Positions 1-5,369 of a DNA stretch of 5,384 nt are shown here, one piece after another. Position numbers and translations under genes: made by a program. Numbering within the stretch: position 1 is the stretch's first letter; each line of letters begins with the position of its first letter. Origin of the DNA: Patescibacteria group bacterium (GTDB taxonomy: Bacteria > Patescibacteriota > Minisyncoccia > Minisyncoccales > JAHIOY01); the NCBI GenBank assembly GCA_018894495.1, contig JAHIOY010000033.1:1-5384 (forward strand), read 5' to 3'. The notes beneath the pieces were generated by a model that ran no database searches, was not told the DNA's origin, and saw only the letters and a list, made by a program, of their open reading frames with translations.

Positions 1-1178
1 ACTCCTGCCCCAACTGTTTTCCCGCCTTCGCGAATAGCAAATTTCTGTTTCTCTTCCATAGCAATTAAAAGTATTAATTTGGCTTTCAAGTTCACTGTGT
101 CTCCGGGCATAACCATTTCTGTTCCTTCCGGCAAAATAACGTCTCCCGTAACGTCGGTGGTGCGGAAATAAAACTGGGGTTTATAACCGGTAAAGAAAGG
201 AGTATGTCTTCCGCCTTCTTCTTTGGTCAAAACGTAAACCTCTGCCTCAAATTCACTATGAGGAGTAATGGTTTTTGACTTTGCTAAAACCTGGCCCCTT
301 TCTACTTCTTCTTTTTTTAAGCCCCTCAATAAAATTCCGACATTATCGCCCGCTCTTCCCTCATCTAAAATTTTATTAAACGTCTCAATGCTGACGACGG
401 TTGTCTTAATTGTTGGTTTTAAACCAACCAATTCTACCTCCTCGTTAGAGTGAACTACTCCCCTTTCAATTCTTCCGGTGGCAACCGTTCCTCTCCCGGC
501 AATCGTGAAAACGTCTTCAATGGCCATTAAAAATGGCTTGTCAATCTCTCTGACCGGTTCCGGAATATATTCGTCAACCGCTTTTATTAATTCCAGAATT
601 GGTTTGGCTGCTTCTTCATCAAACGACTTGACTTGAAGCGCTTTAAGGGCTGAGCCCCGAATAACCGGAATTTGGTCCCCGGGATAGTCATATTTTTTCA
701 AAAGTTCCCTCACTTCCGACTCAACTAAACTGATAATTTCCGGGTCGTCAACCGCGTCGCATTTATTTAAAAAGACGACTATTGACGGCAAGCCAATCTG
801 TTTTGCCAAAAGTATATGCTCTCTCGTTTGAGGCATTGGTCCGTCAACCGCTGAAACAACTAAAATGCCGCCGTCCATTTGGGCGGTTCCGGTAATCATA
901 TTTTTGACATAATCGGCGTGACCCGGGGCATCAATGTGAGCATAGTGCCTTTTGTCGGTCTCGTATTCAACATGAGTGATGGTAATTGTCAAACCACGGG
1001 CTTTTTCCTCGGGAGCGGCGTTAATGTCATCTACTGTCCACTCCCTGGCAGCCAACCCTTTTAACTTTAAGATATGGGTGATAGCGGCCGTGGTTGTGCT
1101 TTTACCGTGGGCGACATGACCGATTGTTCCGACATTGACGTGGGGTTTCCCCCTAACAAATTTTTGTTTTTCTGCCAT
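1..1178 (-). CDS. tuf: Elongation factor Tu (EF-Tu), 3' end cut by window edge
   Basis: EF-Tu is the cytoplasmic GTPase that delivers aminoacyl-tRNA to the ribosomal A site. I translated 392 codons from the ATG at 1178 to the edge with no stop or frameshift; the family is about 395-400 aa, so only some five residues are missing. Visible G motifs: P-loop GHVAHGKS (20-27), switch I RGLTIT (61-66), DAPGH (83-87) with the catalytic His87, NKCD (138-141) and GSALKAL (175-181). Domains 2 and 3 follow, with [13 protein letters not shown], the GGRHTPFF and [12 protein letters not shown] blocks, and an end at [13 protein letters not shown]. Odd points: the P-loop has Ala23 where EF-Tu normally has Asp (Asp21 in E. 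coli), and Ser27 replaces Thr25; Cys81 of E. coli is Ala84. The start follows AAAAATT with no Shine-Dalgarno motif. Two promoters and a long palindromic leader lie upstream, so tuf probably has its own transcript in addition to any operon readthrough. Confidence 0.97.
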   Translation of the reverse strand, partial: MAEKQKFVRGKPHVNVGTIGHVAHGKSTTTAAITHILKLKGLAAREWTVDDINAAPEEKARGLTITITHVEYETDKRHYAHIDAPGHADYVKNMITGTAQMDGGILVVSAVDGPMPQTREHILLAKQIGLPSIVVFLNKCDAVDDPEIISLVESEVRELLKKYDYPGDQIPVIRGSALKALQVKSFDEEAAKPILELIKAVDEYIPEPVREIDKPFLMAIEDVFTIAGRGTVATGRIERGVVHSNEEVELVGLKPTIKTTVVSIETFNKILDEGRAGDNVGILLRGLKKEEVERGQVLAKSKTITPHSEFEAEVYVLTKEEGGRHTPFFTGYKPQFYFRTTDVTGDVILPEGTEMVMPGDTVNLKAKLILLIAMEEKQKFAIREGGKTVGAG

Positions 1179-1179
1179 A

Positions 1180-1325
1180 AATTTTTAAATCCGAAATTCG
1201 AATATCGAAATTCGAAACAATATCTAAATTCTAATGTTCCAAATTCCAAACCCGTGTTTAGAATTTTGGATTTTGGCCATTTGAATTTGTTTCGGATTTC
1301 GGATTTCGTGCTTCGAATTTTTAAA
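1180..1325. repeat. Imperfect palindromic repeat forming the tuf leader
   Basis: This stretch is built from degenerate copies of words such as CGAAATTCGAA on the left and TTCGGATTTCGGATTT on the right, so the two halves are roughly each other's reverse complement. The clearest paired arms are 1199-1220 and 1287-1308, which match at 18 of 22 positions, and the outer ends also pair (AAATTTTTAAAT against a region ending AATTTTTAAA). It begins one or two bases before the tuf ATG and fills nearly all the leader expected from the nearer promoter, so the tuf mRNA would carry a long interrupted hairpin up to its start codon. It is not protein coding: frames here are short and lack family resemblance. 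Whether it is a dispersed genomic repeat or a regulatory leader cannot be decided from one copy. Confidence 0.75.
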
Positions 1326-1334
1326 CTTGTTCTT

Positions 1335-1363
1335 TTATTAACCTTTAAATATTAATTAGTCAA
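1335..1363 (-). promoter_or_regulatory. Proximal tuf promoter (P2)
   Basis: On the minus strand, TTGACT (1363-1358) is followed by a 17-bp AT-rich spacer and TAATAA (1340-1335). This is close to the sigma-70-type consensus with ideal spacing. Transcription would start near 1328 and give a leader of about 150 nt, almost exactly the palindromic repeat before tuf. The call is inferred from sequence only, but the same TTGACT plus 17-bp arrangement recurs at the other two promoters of this window. Confidence 0.55.
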
Positions 1364-1364
1364 G

Positions 1365-1429
1365 AGGCAACTCTCTTTGACTGTGAACTTTATTTAATCA
1401 GAAACCTCAAAATAAGTCAAGGGTTGCCT
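1365..1429. promoter_or_regulatory. Inverted 7-bp sites beside the two tuf promoters (possible operator)
   Basis: AGGCAAC (1365-1371) and GTTGCCT (1423-1429) are perfect reverse complements 51 bp apart. Each lies directly upstream, on the transcribed strand, of one of the TTGACT boxes. Paired sites at matching places relative to two promoters could bind a regulator or form a stem. This is weak evidence: seven bases can match by chance in a region this size. Confidence 0.25.
1392..1420 (-). promoter_or_regulatory. Distal tuf promoter (P1), extended -10
   Basis: On the minus strand, TTGACT (1420-1415) is followed by a 17-bp spacer and TTAAAT (1397-1392), with TGA directly before the -10 hexamer, giving an extended -10 TG motif. 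Start is expected near 1385. The promoter lies 17 bp beyond the DUF4325 stop codon, so it would serve tuf alone. An alternative -10, TAAATA, is shifted by one base. Confidence 0.55.
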
Positions 1430-1436
1430 ATTTTCT

Positions 1437-1757
1437 TTAGATTTTTGAGCCCCTTTGAGAAAAACTAAATACTTCTTTTTGGATTTTTTCTTTTGTCTTT
1501 TTGACGATATTTAGAAAAATTTTCACGGCTGGCGTCTGACCAATAATTTTAATATATTTTTTATTTAAAGCAAACTCGGATAAAATGTTTAATAATTCAT
1601 CGGCAAAACTCCGCGAGACGAAAATGACTTTTGAAAAATCCAAATAAATTTCGTTCTCCTGGCTTATCTTAAACTTCTTTTCCAAAATTTGTTTTAAACG
1701 CAAAGCCTGGTCGCGAAAGATTAAATAACGTCCTTGAATTTTAATTGTATTTTTCAT
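1437..1757 (-). CDS. STAS-like DUF4325 domain protein
   Basis: From ATG 1757 this encodes 106 aa. The block EIYLDFSKVIFVSRSFADELLNIL (residues 36-59) matches my recollection of the DUF4325 'STAS-like' signature: a hydrophobic strand ending in LDFS.V, then S.SFADEL. A second strand-turn, YIKIIGQTPAVKIFLNIV (68-85), fits the alternating strand and helix of a STAS fold, and the tail is Lys-rich. No signal peptide or membrane segment is seen, so it should be cytosolic. STAS-type domains often take part in partner switching with kinases or anti-sigma factors; by rough position Ser50 could correspond to the phosphorylated Ser of SpoIIAA, which is inference. A TTG at 1802 would give 121 aa and overlap the fusA end by 20 bp, but the extra residues add no domain. 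The gene follows the fusA stop by 25 bp and is probably cotranscribed with it. Its function is unknown. Confidence 0.75.
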   Translation of the reverse strand: MKNTIKIQGRYLIFRDQALRLKQILEKKFKISQENEIYLDFSKVIFVSRSFADELLNILSEFALNKKYIKIIGQTPAVKIFLNIVKKTKEKIQKEVFSFSQRGSKI

Positions 1758-1782
1758 TGAAATTTGATGTAGTTCAACATAA

Positions 1783-3915
1783 TCATCTTCTTTTTCCCTC
1801 AATTATTTCTTGGGCGATGTTGGCCGGCACTTCTTCATAATGGTCAAATTCCATAGTAAATACTCCCCTGCCTTCGGTCAGCGACCTGACGGCGGTGGCA
1901 TAACCAAACATTTCAGCCAAAGGAATTCTGGCGTCAATCACTTTCATATTTATCCTGTCTTTTGTTTCATCAATTCTTCCTCGTCTGGCTGATAGGTCGC
2001 CAATTACATCGCCAAAAAAATCTCCGGGCACTATAACTTCTAACTTCATAATCGGTTCCAACAAAACCGGTTTTGCTCTTTTGGCTGCCGCCTGAAAAGC
2101 CATTGAGCCAGCAATTTTAAAAGCAAATTCCGAAGAATCAACTTCGTGAAAAGAACCGTCGTAAAGAGCAACCGAAAGGTCAACTATGGGATAGCCGGCT
2201 ACAACCCCTTTATCTACTGCTTCTTTAACTCCCTTCTCTACGGCCGGAATAAATTCTCGGGGAATAATTCCTCCTTTAATTTCATTAATAAATTCAAAGC
2301 CCTTGCCCTGCTCCCTCGGTTCTACTCTTAACCAGACATGGCCATACTGGCCGCGTCCGCCCGACTGGTGAATATATTTTCCTTCCCCTTCGGCTAACTT
2401 CTTTATTGTCTCTTTATACGCCACCTGAGGTCGGCCAACGTTTGCCTCAACTTTAAATTCTCTTTTCATCCGGTCGGTAATTACTTCCAAATGCAACTCT
2501 CCCATTCCAGAAATAATTATTTCCCCGGTCTCTAAATCAGTTTTCATTTTAAACGTCGGGTCTTCTTCGGCTAATTTCCTTAGAGATAAACCCATTTTCT
2601 CCTGGTCAGTTTTTGTCTTCGGCTCAATTCTGATTGAGATTACCGGTTCCGGAAAAATAATTTTTTCTAAAACAATGGGATTGCTTTCATCACATAAGGT
2701 GTGGCCGGTTGAAGTTGCTTTCAAGCCAATGGTAGCCGCGATGTCTCCGGCAAAAATTTCGGAAATTTCTTCCCTAAGATTAGCATGCATTCTTAAAATT
2801 CGGCCAATTCTTTCTCTTTCGCCGGTAGTAGTGTTTAAAAGATATGACCCTTTGGTTAAAGAACCCGAATAAACTCTAAAGTAGGTCAAGGTTCCGACAT
2901 AGGGGTCAGCCGCCACTTTAAAGACGATAGCGGAAAATGGCTCTTTGTCGTCGGCTTTCCTTTGTATCTCTTCTCCGGTTTTTGGGTCCGTTCCTTTTAC
3001 CGGCCGAAGGTCTTTTGGGCTGGGAAGATAATAACAGACCGCATCCAAAAGGGGCTGAATACCCATATTTTTTAAAGAGGCCCCACAAAAAACCGGAATC
3101 AGTTTGTAGGAAAGGACTGCCTTTCTGAGTGTTTTTCTTAAGTCCTCAATTGTGACCTCTTTTTTTTCTAAATACTTTCCGAGCATTTCTTCGTCTTCGG
3201 CAACAATCTTTTCAACCATTTTTTCTCTCCAGGCTTTCGCTTGAGCCAATAAGTGAGCTGGAATCTCTTCTTCCTTAACTCTTTCCCCCATATCGCCCTC
3301 AAATTTTAGGACCTTCATTTCCAAAAGGTCAATTACTCCTTCAAGCTCATTCTCAATTCCGCTCGGGATTTGAAGCGGGACCACGTTTGGCGATAACTTT
3401 TGCTCAATTGATTCCAAACTCTTTTCAAAGGAAGCTCCGAGACGGTCTAATTTATTTATAAAGCAAATCCGAGGAATATTAAATTTATCGGCTTGACGCC
3501 AAACGGTCTCTGTCTGAGGCTCAACTCCGGCTACGCCGTCAAAAATAACCACCGCGCCGTCCAAAACCCTTAAAGACCGTTGAACTTCGGCTGTAAAATC
3601 AATGTGGCCCGGGGTATCAATAATATTGATTCTATATTCATTTTCTTTATTTCGGGACGAAATAAAAACTTGTTCTTTGGTTTTCGGCAGGCCCATCGGC
3701 GTCCAAAAAGAAGTGGTAGCGGCAGCGGTAATGGTAATCCCCCGCTCTCTTTCCTGAACCATCCAATCCATCACCGTTGTTCCCTCGTCAATATCGCCAA
3801 TCTTGTGAGTAATTCCAGTATAAAACAAAAACCGCTCAGTGGTAGTTGTTTTCCCGGCGTCAATATGAGCGATAATGCCTATATTTCGATATTTTTCAAT
3901 GGGATAAGTTCGCAT
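1783..3915 (-). CDS. fusA: Elongation factor G (EF-G)
   Basis: EF-G is the GTPase that drives mRNA-tRNA translocation and, with RRF, ribosome recycling. The 710-aa protein is full length. Domain I shows the P-loop AHIDAGKT (16-23), switch I RGITIT (58-63), DTPGH (100-104), NKLD (154-157) and a G5-like CGASLKN. Later come the domain [11 protein letters not shown] block, domain [12 protein letters not shown], domain [14 protein letters not shown] and [14 protein letters not shown] at the tip, and domain [25 protein letters not shown] with [13 protein letters not shown]. Relative to E. coli there is an insertion of about 13 charged residues between switch I and DTPGH (roughly 72-94). I chose ATG 3915 because [22 protein letters not shown] aligns with EF-G N-termini. 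The frame stays open upstream to an ATG at 4134 inside rpsG, but those 73 codons merely translate intergenic repeats. No Shine-Dalgarno motif precedes the start. The stop lies 25 bp before the DUF4325 ATG. Confidence 0.98.
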   Translation of the reverse strand: MRTYPIEKYRNIGIIAHIDAGKTTTTERFLFYTGITHKIGDIDEGTTVMDWMVQERERGITITAAATTSFWTPMGLPKTKEQVFISSRNKENEYRINIIDTPGHIDFTAEVQRSLRVLDGAVVIFDGVAGVEPQTETVWRQADKFNIPRICFINKLDRLGASFEKSLESIEQKLSPNVVPLQIPSGIENELEGVIDLLEMKVLKFEGDMGERVKEEEIPAHLLAQAKAWREKMVEKIVAEDEEMLGKYLEKKEVTIEDLRKTLRKAVLSYKLIPVFCGASLKNMGIQPLLDAVCYYLPSPKDLRPVKGTDPKTGEEIQRKADDKEPFSAIVFKVAADPYVGTLTYFRVYSGSLTKGSYLLNTTTGERERIGRILRMHANLREEISEIFAGDIAATIGLKATSTGHTLCDESNPIVLEKIIFPEPVISIRIEPKTKTDQEKMGLSLRKLAEEDPTFKMKTDLETGEIIISGMGELHLEVITDRMKREFKVEANVGRPQVAYKETIKKLAEGEGKYIHQSGGRGQYGHVWLRVEPREQGKGFEFINEIKGGIIPREFIPAVEKGVKEAVDKGVVAGYPIVDLSVALYDGSFHEVDSSEFAFKIAGSMAFQAAAKRAKPVLLEPIMKLEVIVPGDFFGDVIGDLSARRGRIDETKDRINMKVIDARIPLAEMFGYATAVRSLTEGRGVFTMEFDHYEEVPANIAQEIIEGKRR

Positions 3916-3920
3916 AATTA

Positions 3921-3964
3921 CTACGAATTTACGAATTTCTACGAATATACGAATAAACGAAATT
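3921..3964. repeat. Short ACGAAT repeat array upstream of fusA
   Basis: ACGAAT occurs at 3923, 3931, 3941 and 3949, and a variant ACGAAA at 3957, at steps of 8, 10, 8 and 8 bp. On the mRNA strand this reads as successive ATTCGTA units ending six bases before the fusA start, where a ribosome binding site would be expected. It has no coding content. It may be a degenerate dispersed repeat or an unstructured AT-rich entry site for the ribosome. Confidence 0.65.
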
Positions 3965-3975
3965 GCGAAAGCGAG

Positions 3976-4104
3976 GCAACAAATTTCAAAGTAAACTTCG
4001 GAGACGGCTGAACACGGTCTCGCCGAAGGCGAGTCAGCCGCCGAGAAATTAGACCCCAAAACCTCGCTGGGGTTTTGAGGGTCGGTACTTTGAAAACTTG
4101 TTGC
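3976..4104. repeat. 129-bp element with terminal inverted repeats (MITE-like or structured RNA)
   Basis: The ends GCAACAAATTTCAAAGTA (3976-3993) and TACTTTGAAAACTTGTTGC (4086-4104) are near-perfect reverse complements, differing only where one T is replaced by AC. Between them lie two strong hairpins. In one, CGGCTGA/TCAGCCG (4005-4011/4034-4040) encloses CTCGCC-GAA-GGCGAG (4019-4033), extended by TCGG/CCGA (3998-4001/4041-4044). In the other, GACCC plus CAAAACC (4052-4063) pairs with GGTTTTG and GGGTC (4071-4083). The whole therefore folds as a three-way junction on either strand. CGAG flanks both sides (3972-3975 and 4105-4108), as a 4-bp target duplication would. It begins 10 bp after the rpsG stop and would be transcribed between rpsG and fusA. 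No transposase is encoded. It could be a non-autonomous mobile element or a cis-regulatory RNA of the operon; I cannot choose between these from one copy. Confidence 0.7.
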
Positions 4105-4114
4105 CGAGCGCGGC

Positions 4115-4582
4115 TCACCAGGCAAAGTGCGCAAAAGCCCTGTTCGCCTCTGCCATTCTATGAGTATCTTCTTTCTTTTTTATCGCGGCCCCGGTATTAT
4201 TGGCGGCATTAATTAATTCCTCAGCTAATTTCTCTCTCATCGGCTTTCCCTTTTTTGACTTTGCCGTCTTAATAAGCCAACGCACAGCCAAGGCAAACCC
4301 TCTCTCGGCCGAAACCTGTCTCGGAACCTGATAAGTCGCTCCGCCAATTCTTTTCGGTTTTACCTCTAAAAGAGGCGTTGCGTTTTTTAAGGCCAAATCA
4401 AAAATCTCCAAGGGCTCCTTTTTTGTTTTCTCTTTAATAATGTCAAAACCGTTATAAACAATTTTTCTTGCCGTATTCTTTTTTCCCTTTCTCATCACCT
4501 GATTGATAAACTTGGCAACAACGGCATTGTCGTAAACCGGGTCAGACAAAATAGTTCTTTTAACTTTTTTCTTGCGTCCCAT
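4115..4582 (-). CDS. rpsG: 30S ribosomal protein S7
   Basis: S7 nucleates assembly of the 30S head by binding the 3' domain of 16S rRNA and lines the E-site mRNA exit. The 155-aa product equals the usual ~156 aa and aligns throughout: basic N-terminus [33 protein letters not shown], the loop [17 protein letters not shown] (74-90, equal to VKSRRVGGSTYQVPVEV in E. coli), ALAVRWLI, and the C-terminus [24 protein letters not shown], ending AHFAW. The ATG at 4582 follows AATTTAAAAT with no Shine-Dalgarno motif. It lies 104 bp after rpsL, much wider than the usual str-operon spacing. In E. coli S7 represses its own operon by binding the rpsL-rpsG junction; here that junction is an AT-rich inverted repeat without obvious resemblance to that site. 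Confidence 0.98.
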   Translation of the reverse strand: MGRKKKVKRTILSDPVYDNAVVAKFINQVMRKGKKNTARKIVYNGFDIIKEKTKKEPLEIFDLALKNATPLLEVKPKRIGGATYQVPRQVSAERGFALAVRWLIKTAKSKKGKPMREKLAEELINAANNTGAAIKKKEDTHRMAEANRAFAHFAW

Positions 4583-4686
4583 ATTTTAAATTAAAAATGA
4601 AAAATGAAAAGCTAAAAACAACAACTAAAAACTAAAAATTCGTTTTAAATTTTTCATTTTCGTTTTTCATTTTTAGTTTTAATTTT
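4583..4686. repeat. AT-rich self-complementary spacer between rpsL and rpsG
   Basis: The gap is composed of ATGAAAA and CTAAAAA words on the left and their reverse complements on the right. AAAACTAAAAAT (4628-4639) is an exact inverted match of ATTTTTAGTTTT (4669-4680), and the ATGAAAAATGAAAA run at 4597-4610 can pair with TTTTCATTTTCGTTTTTCAT at 4651-4670. Several alternative stem-loops are possible, all weak because they are nearly pure AT. No promoter, terminator or reading frame is convincing. It occupies the place where E. coli carries the S7 translational repressor site, so any autoregulation would have to use another structure. Confidence 0.7.
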
Positions 4687-5106
4687 TTACTTTTTAACTT
4701 CTCGCTTTACACCATACTTCGAGCGTTCCTGTTTTCTTCCCTCAACTCCGCCCGTATCTAACACTCCTCTCACCACATGGTATCTCACGCCGGGCAAATC
4801 CTTTACCCTTCCTCCCCTAATCACGACAATTGAGTGCTCCTGCAAATTATGGCCTATGCCCGGGATATAGGCCGTCACCTCCATACCGTTAGTCAGACGG
4901 ACCCGAGCAACTTTTCTTAAGCCGGAATTTGGCTTTTTTGGGGTAGCGGTAAAAACCTTTAAACAAACTCCTCTTTTAAATGGCGAAATAAAATCAGCCG
5001 GCCGATTCTTTTTCGGATTAAAACCAAATTTCAAAGCCGGCATTCTGGCTCGCCTCGCAACCCTCTTTCTGCCTCCTTTTATTAATTGACGAATCGTCGG
5101 ACACAT
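4687..5106 (-). CDS. rpsL: 30S ribosomal protein S12
   Basis: S12 sits at the decoding centre of the 30S subunit and monitors codon-anticodon pairing; it is the classical streptomycin-resistance protein. The 139-aa product is full length and, like Bacillus S12, carries a longer segment between PAL and KRGVC (residues 26-43) than E. coli. Key blocks are [20 protein letters not shown] (55-74), [36 protein letters not shown] (79-114) and the C-terminal RSKYGVK. The Lys residues at resistance positions (Lys57/Lys58 and Lys102 in VKDLPG) are wild type, and Asp103, the site of methylthiolation in some bacteria, is present. One departure is Gly62 in PNSG, where PNSA is nearly universal. ATG 5106 gives MCPTIRQLI, matching family N-termini. 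It is the first gene of the operon, with a predicted leader of about 28 nt and no Shine-Dalgarno motif. Confidence 0.98.
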   Translation of the reverse strand: MCPTIRQLIKGGRKRVARRARMPALKFGFNPKKNRPADFISPFKRGVCLKVFTATPKKPNSGLRKVARVRLTNGMEVTAYIPGIGHNLQEHSIVVIRGGRVKDLPGVRYHVVRGVLDTGGVEGRKQERSKYGVKREVKK

Positions 5107-5118
5107 AACTTAAAAATA

Positions 5119-5133
5119 AAGCGCTTTGCGCTT
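5119..5133 (-). promoter_or_regulatory. Stem-loop at the 5' end of the str operon mRNA
   Basis: On the mRNA strand AAGCGC-AAA-GCGCTT forms a perfect 6-bp stem, followed by TATTTTTAAGTT and then the rpsL ATG. It begins within one to three bases of the predicted start site. The stem plus T-run resembles an intrinsic terminator, but it is too near the transcript start to work as one. A 5' stem-loop that stabilises the mRNA, or that helps expose the start codon, is more plausible. Confidence 0.5.
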
Positions 5134-5140
5134 ACCGTAA

Positions 5141-5169
5141 ATCTTAACATCTCTTAAAATTAAAGTCAA
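5141..5169 (-). promoter_or_regulatory. Main str operon promoter (rpsL), extended -10
   Basis: TTGACT (5169-5164) is followed by a 17-bp spacer and TAAGAT (5146-5141), with TGT directly before the -10, giving an extended TGn motif. Start is predicted near 5134-5136, giving a leader of about 28 nt before rpsL. The -35 box overlaps the TGA stop of the hicA-like gene and the T-tract of its terminator. It should drive rpsL, rpsG, fusA and the DUF4325 gene. The prediction is from sequence alone. Confidence 0.65.
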
Positions 5170-5369
5170 ATTAAAAATAGCGGAGACCCGCTCTCCGTTA
5201 ATCTCCTCAGCTTTTCAAAATGATTAGGAATTGTCAGGGTTTGTCTTGTTCCATCTTTTTGAACTCTCACTAATTTAATATGACTGCTTTTTTGAGCAGC
5301 CACATTAAAACCAAAAGACAAAAATATTTTAAGGACTTCCTCGCCGGAAAGAGTTTTTAATTTAGGCAT
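5166..5369 (-). CDS. hicA: HicA-like mRNA interferase family protein, atypical C-terminus
   Basis: HicA toxins are small double-stranded-RNA-binding-fold proteins that cleave mRNA and are neutralised by HicB. This 67-aa product shows the pattern: LSGEEVLKIFLSFGF (7-21) as the first helix, QKSSHIKLVR (26-35) with the conserved His30, and TLTIPNH (44-50). Most HicA proteins then continue NHxELxxGTLRxIxRQAG; here the sequence reads NHFEKLRRLTESGSPLFLI and stops, so the last helix is missing or replaced. That tail is encoded by the terminator hairpin. I saw no frameshift that restores the usual ending. The ATG at 5369 begins MPKLKTLSG, the usual HicA start; a TTG at the window edge is possible but less likely. 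No hicB is visible; a partner could lie beyond the right edge. It is likely a degenerate, orphan or non-toxic copy, transcribed separately from the str operon. Confidence 0.7.
   Translation of the reverse strand: MPKLKTLSGEEVLKIFLSFGFNVAAQKSSHIKLVRVQKDGTRQTLTIPNHFEKLRRLTESGSPLFLI
5168..5197 (-). terminator. Intrinsic terminator at the end of the hicA-like gene
   Basis: CGGAGA-GCGGG-TCTCCG on the mRNA strand (5197-5181) is a perfect 6-bp stem with a 5-nt loop, followed by CTATTTTTAATTT. An alternative stem, AGCGG-GTCT-CCGCT, overlaps it. The hairpin lies inside the last codons of the hicA-like frame and ends at the -35 box of the str promoter, so it would insulate the operon from upstream transcription. 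Confidence 0.7.

Noticed and set aside
1180..1325. CRISPR-like array
   Set aside because: The repeats are degenerate, of 7-10 bases, without unique spacers of regular length, and are arranged as inverted halves.
1758..1802. TTG start for the DUF4325 protein
   Set aside because: It would overlap fusA by 20 bp and adds 15 residues without domain content; the ATG at 1757 is simpler, though the TTG cannot be excluded.
3916..3975. A separate fusA promoter
   Set aside because: TATATT is present but no -35-like hexamer lies at 16-18 bp, so transcription from the rpsL promoter is the simpler reading.
268..4011. Several 60-143 codon open frames on the plus strand
   Set aside because: They lie antisense to tuf, fusA or the intergenic repeats, show no family motifs, and are explained by the codon pattern of the real genes.
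4052..4083. Hairpin with GACCC/GGGTC stem as a terminator after rpsG
   Set aside because: The stem is strong but is followed on the mRNA strand only by TAATTTC, not a real T-run, and the essential fusA follows without a clear promoter.
3976..4104. tRNA-like or known riboswitch fold
   Set aside because: There is no T-loop consensus, acceptor CCA or cloverleaf arm spacing, and I recognise no riboswitch core.
1783..4134. EF-G starting at the ATG at 4134
   Set aside because: Its first 73 residues translate the repeat element and the end of rpsG; EF-G homology begins exactly at the ATG at 3915.
5119..5133. Intrinsic terminator directly before rpsL
   Set aside because: It lies within about 15 nt of the predicted start site, too close for polymerase to terminate, and would silence an essential operon.
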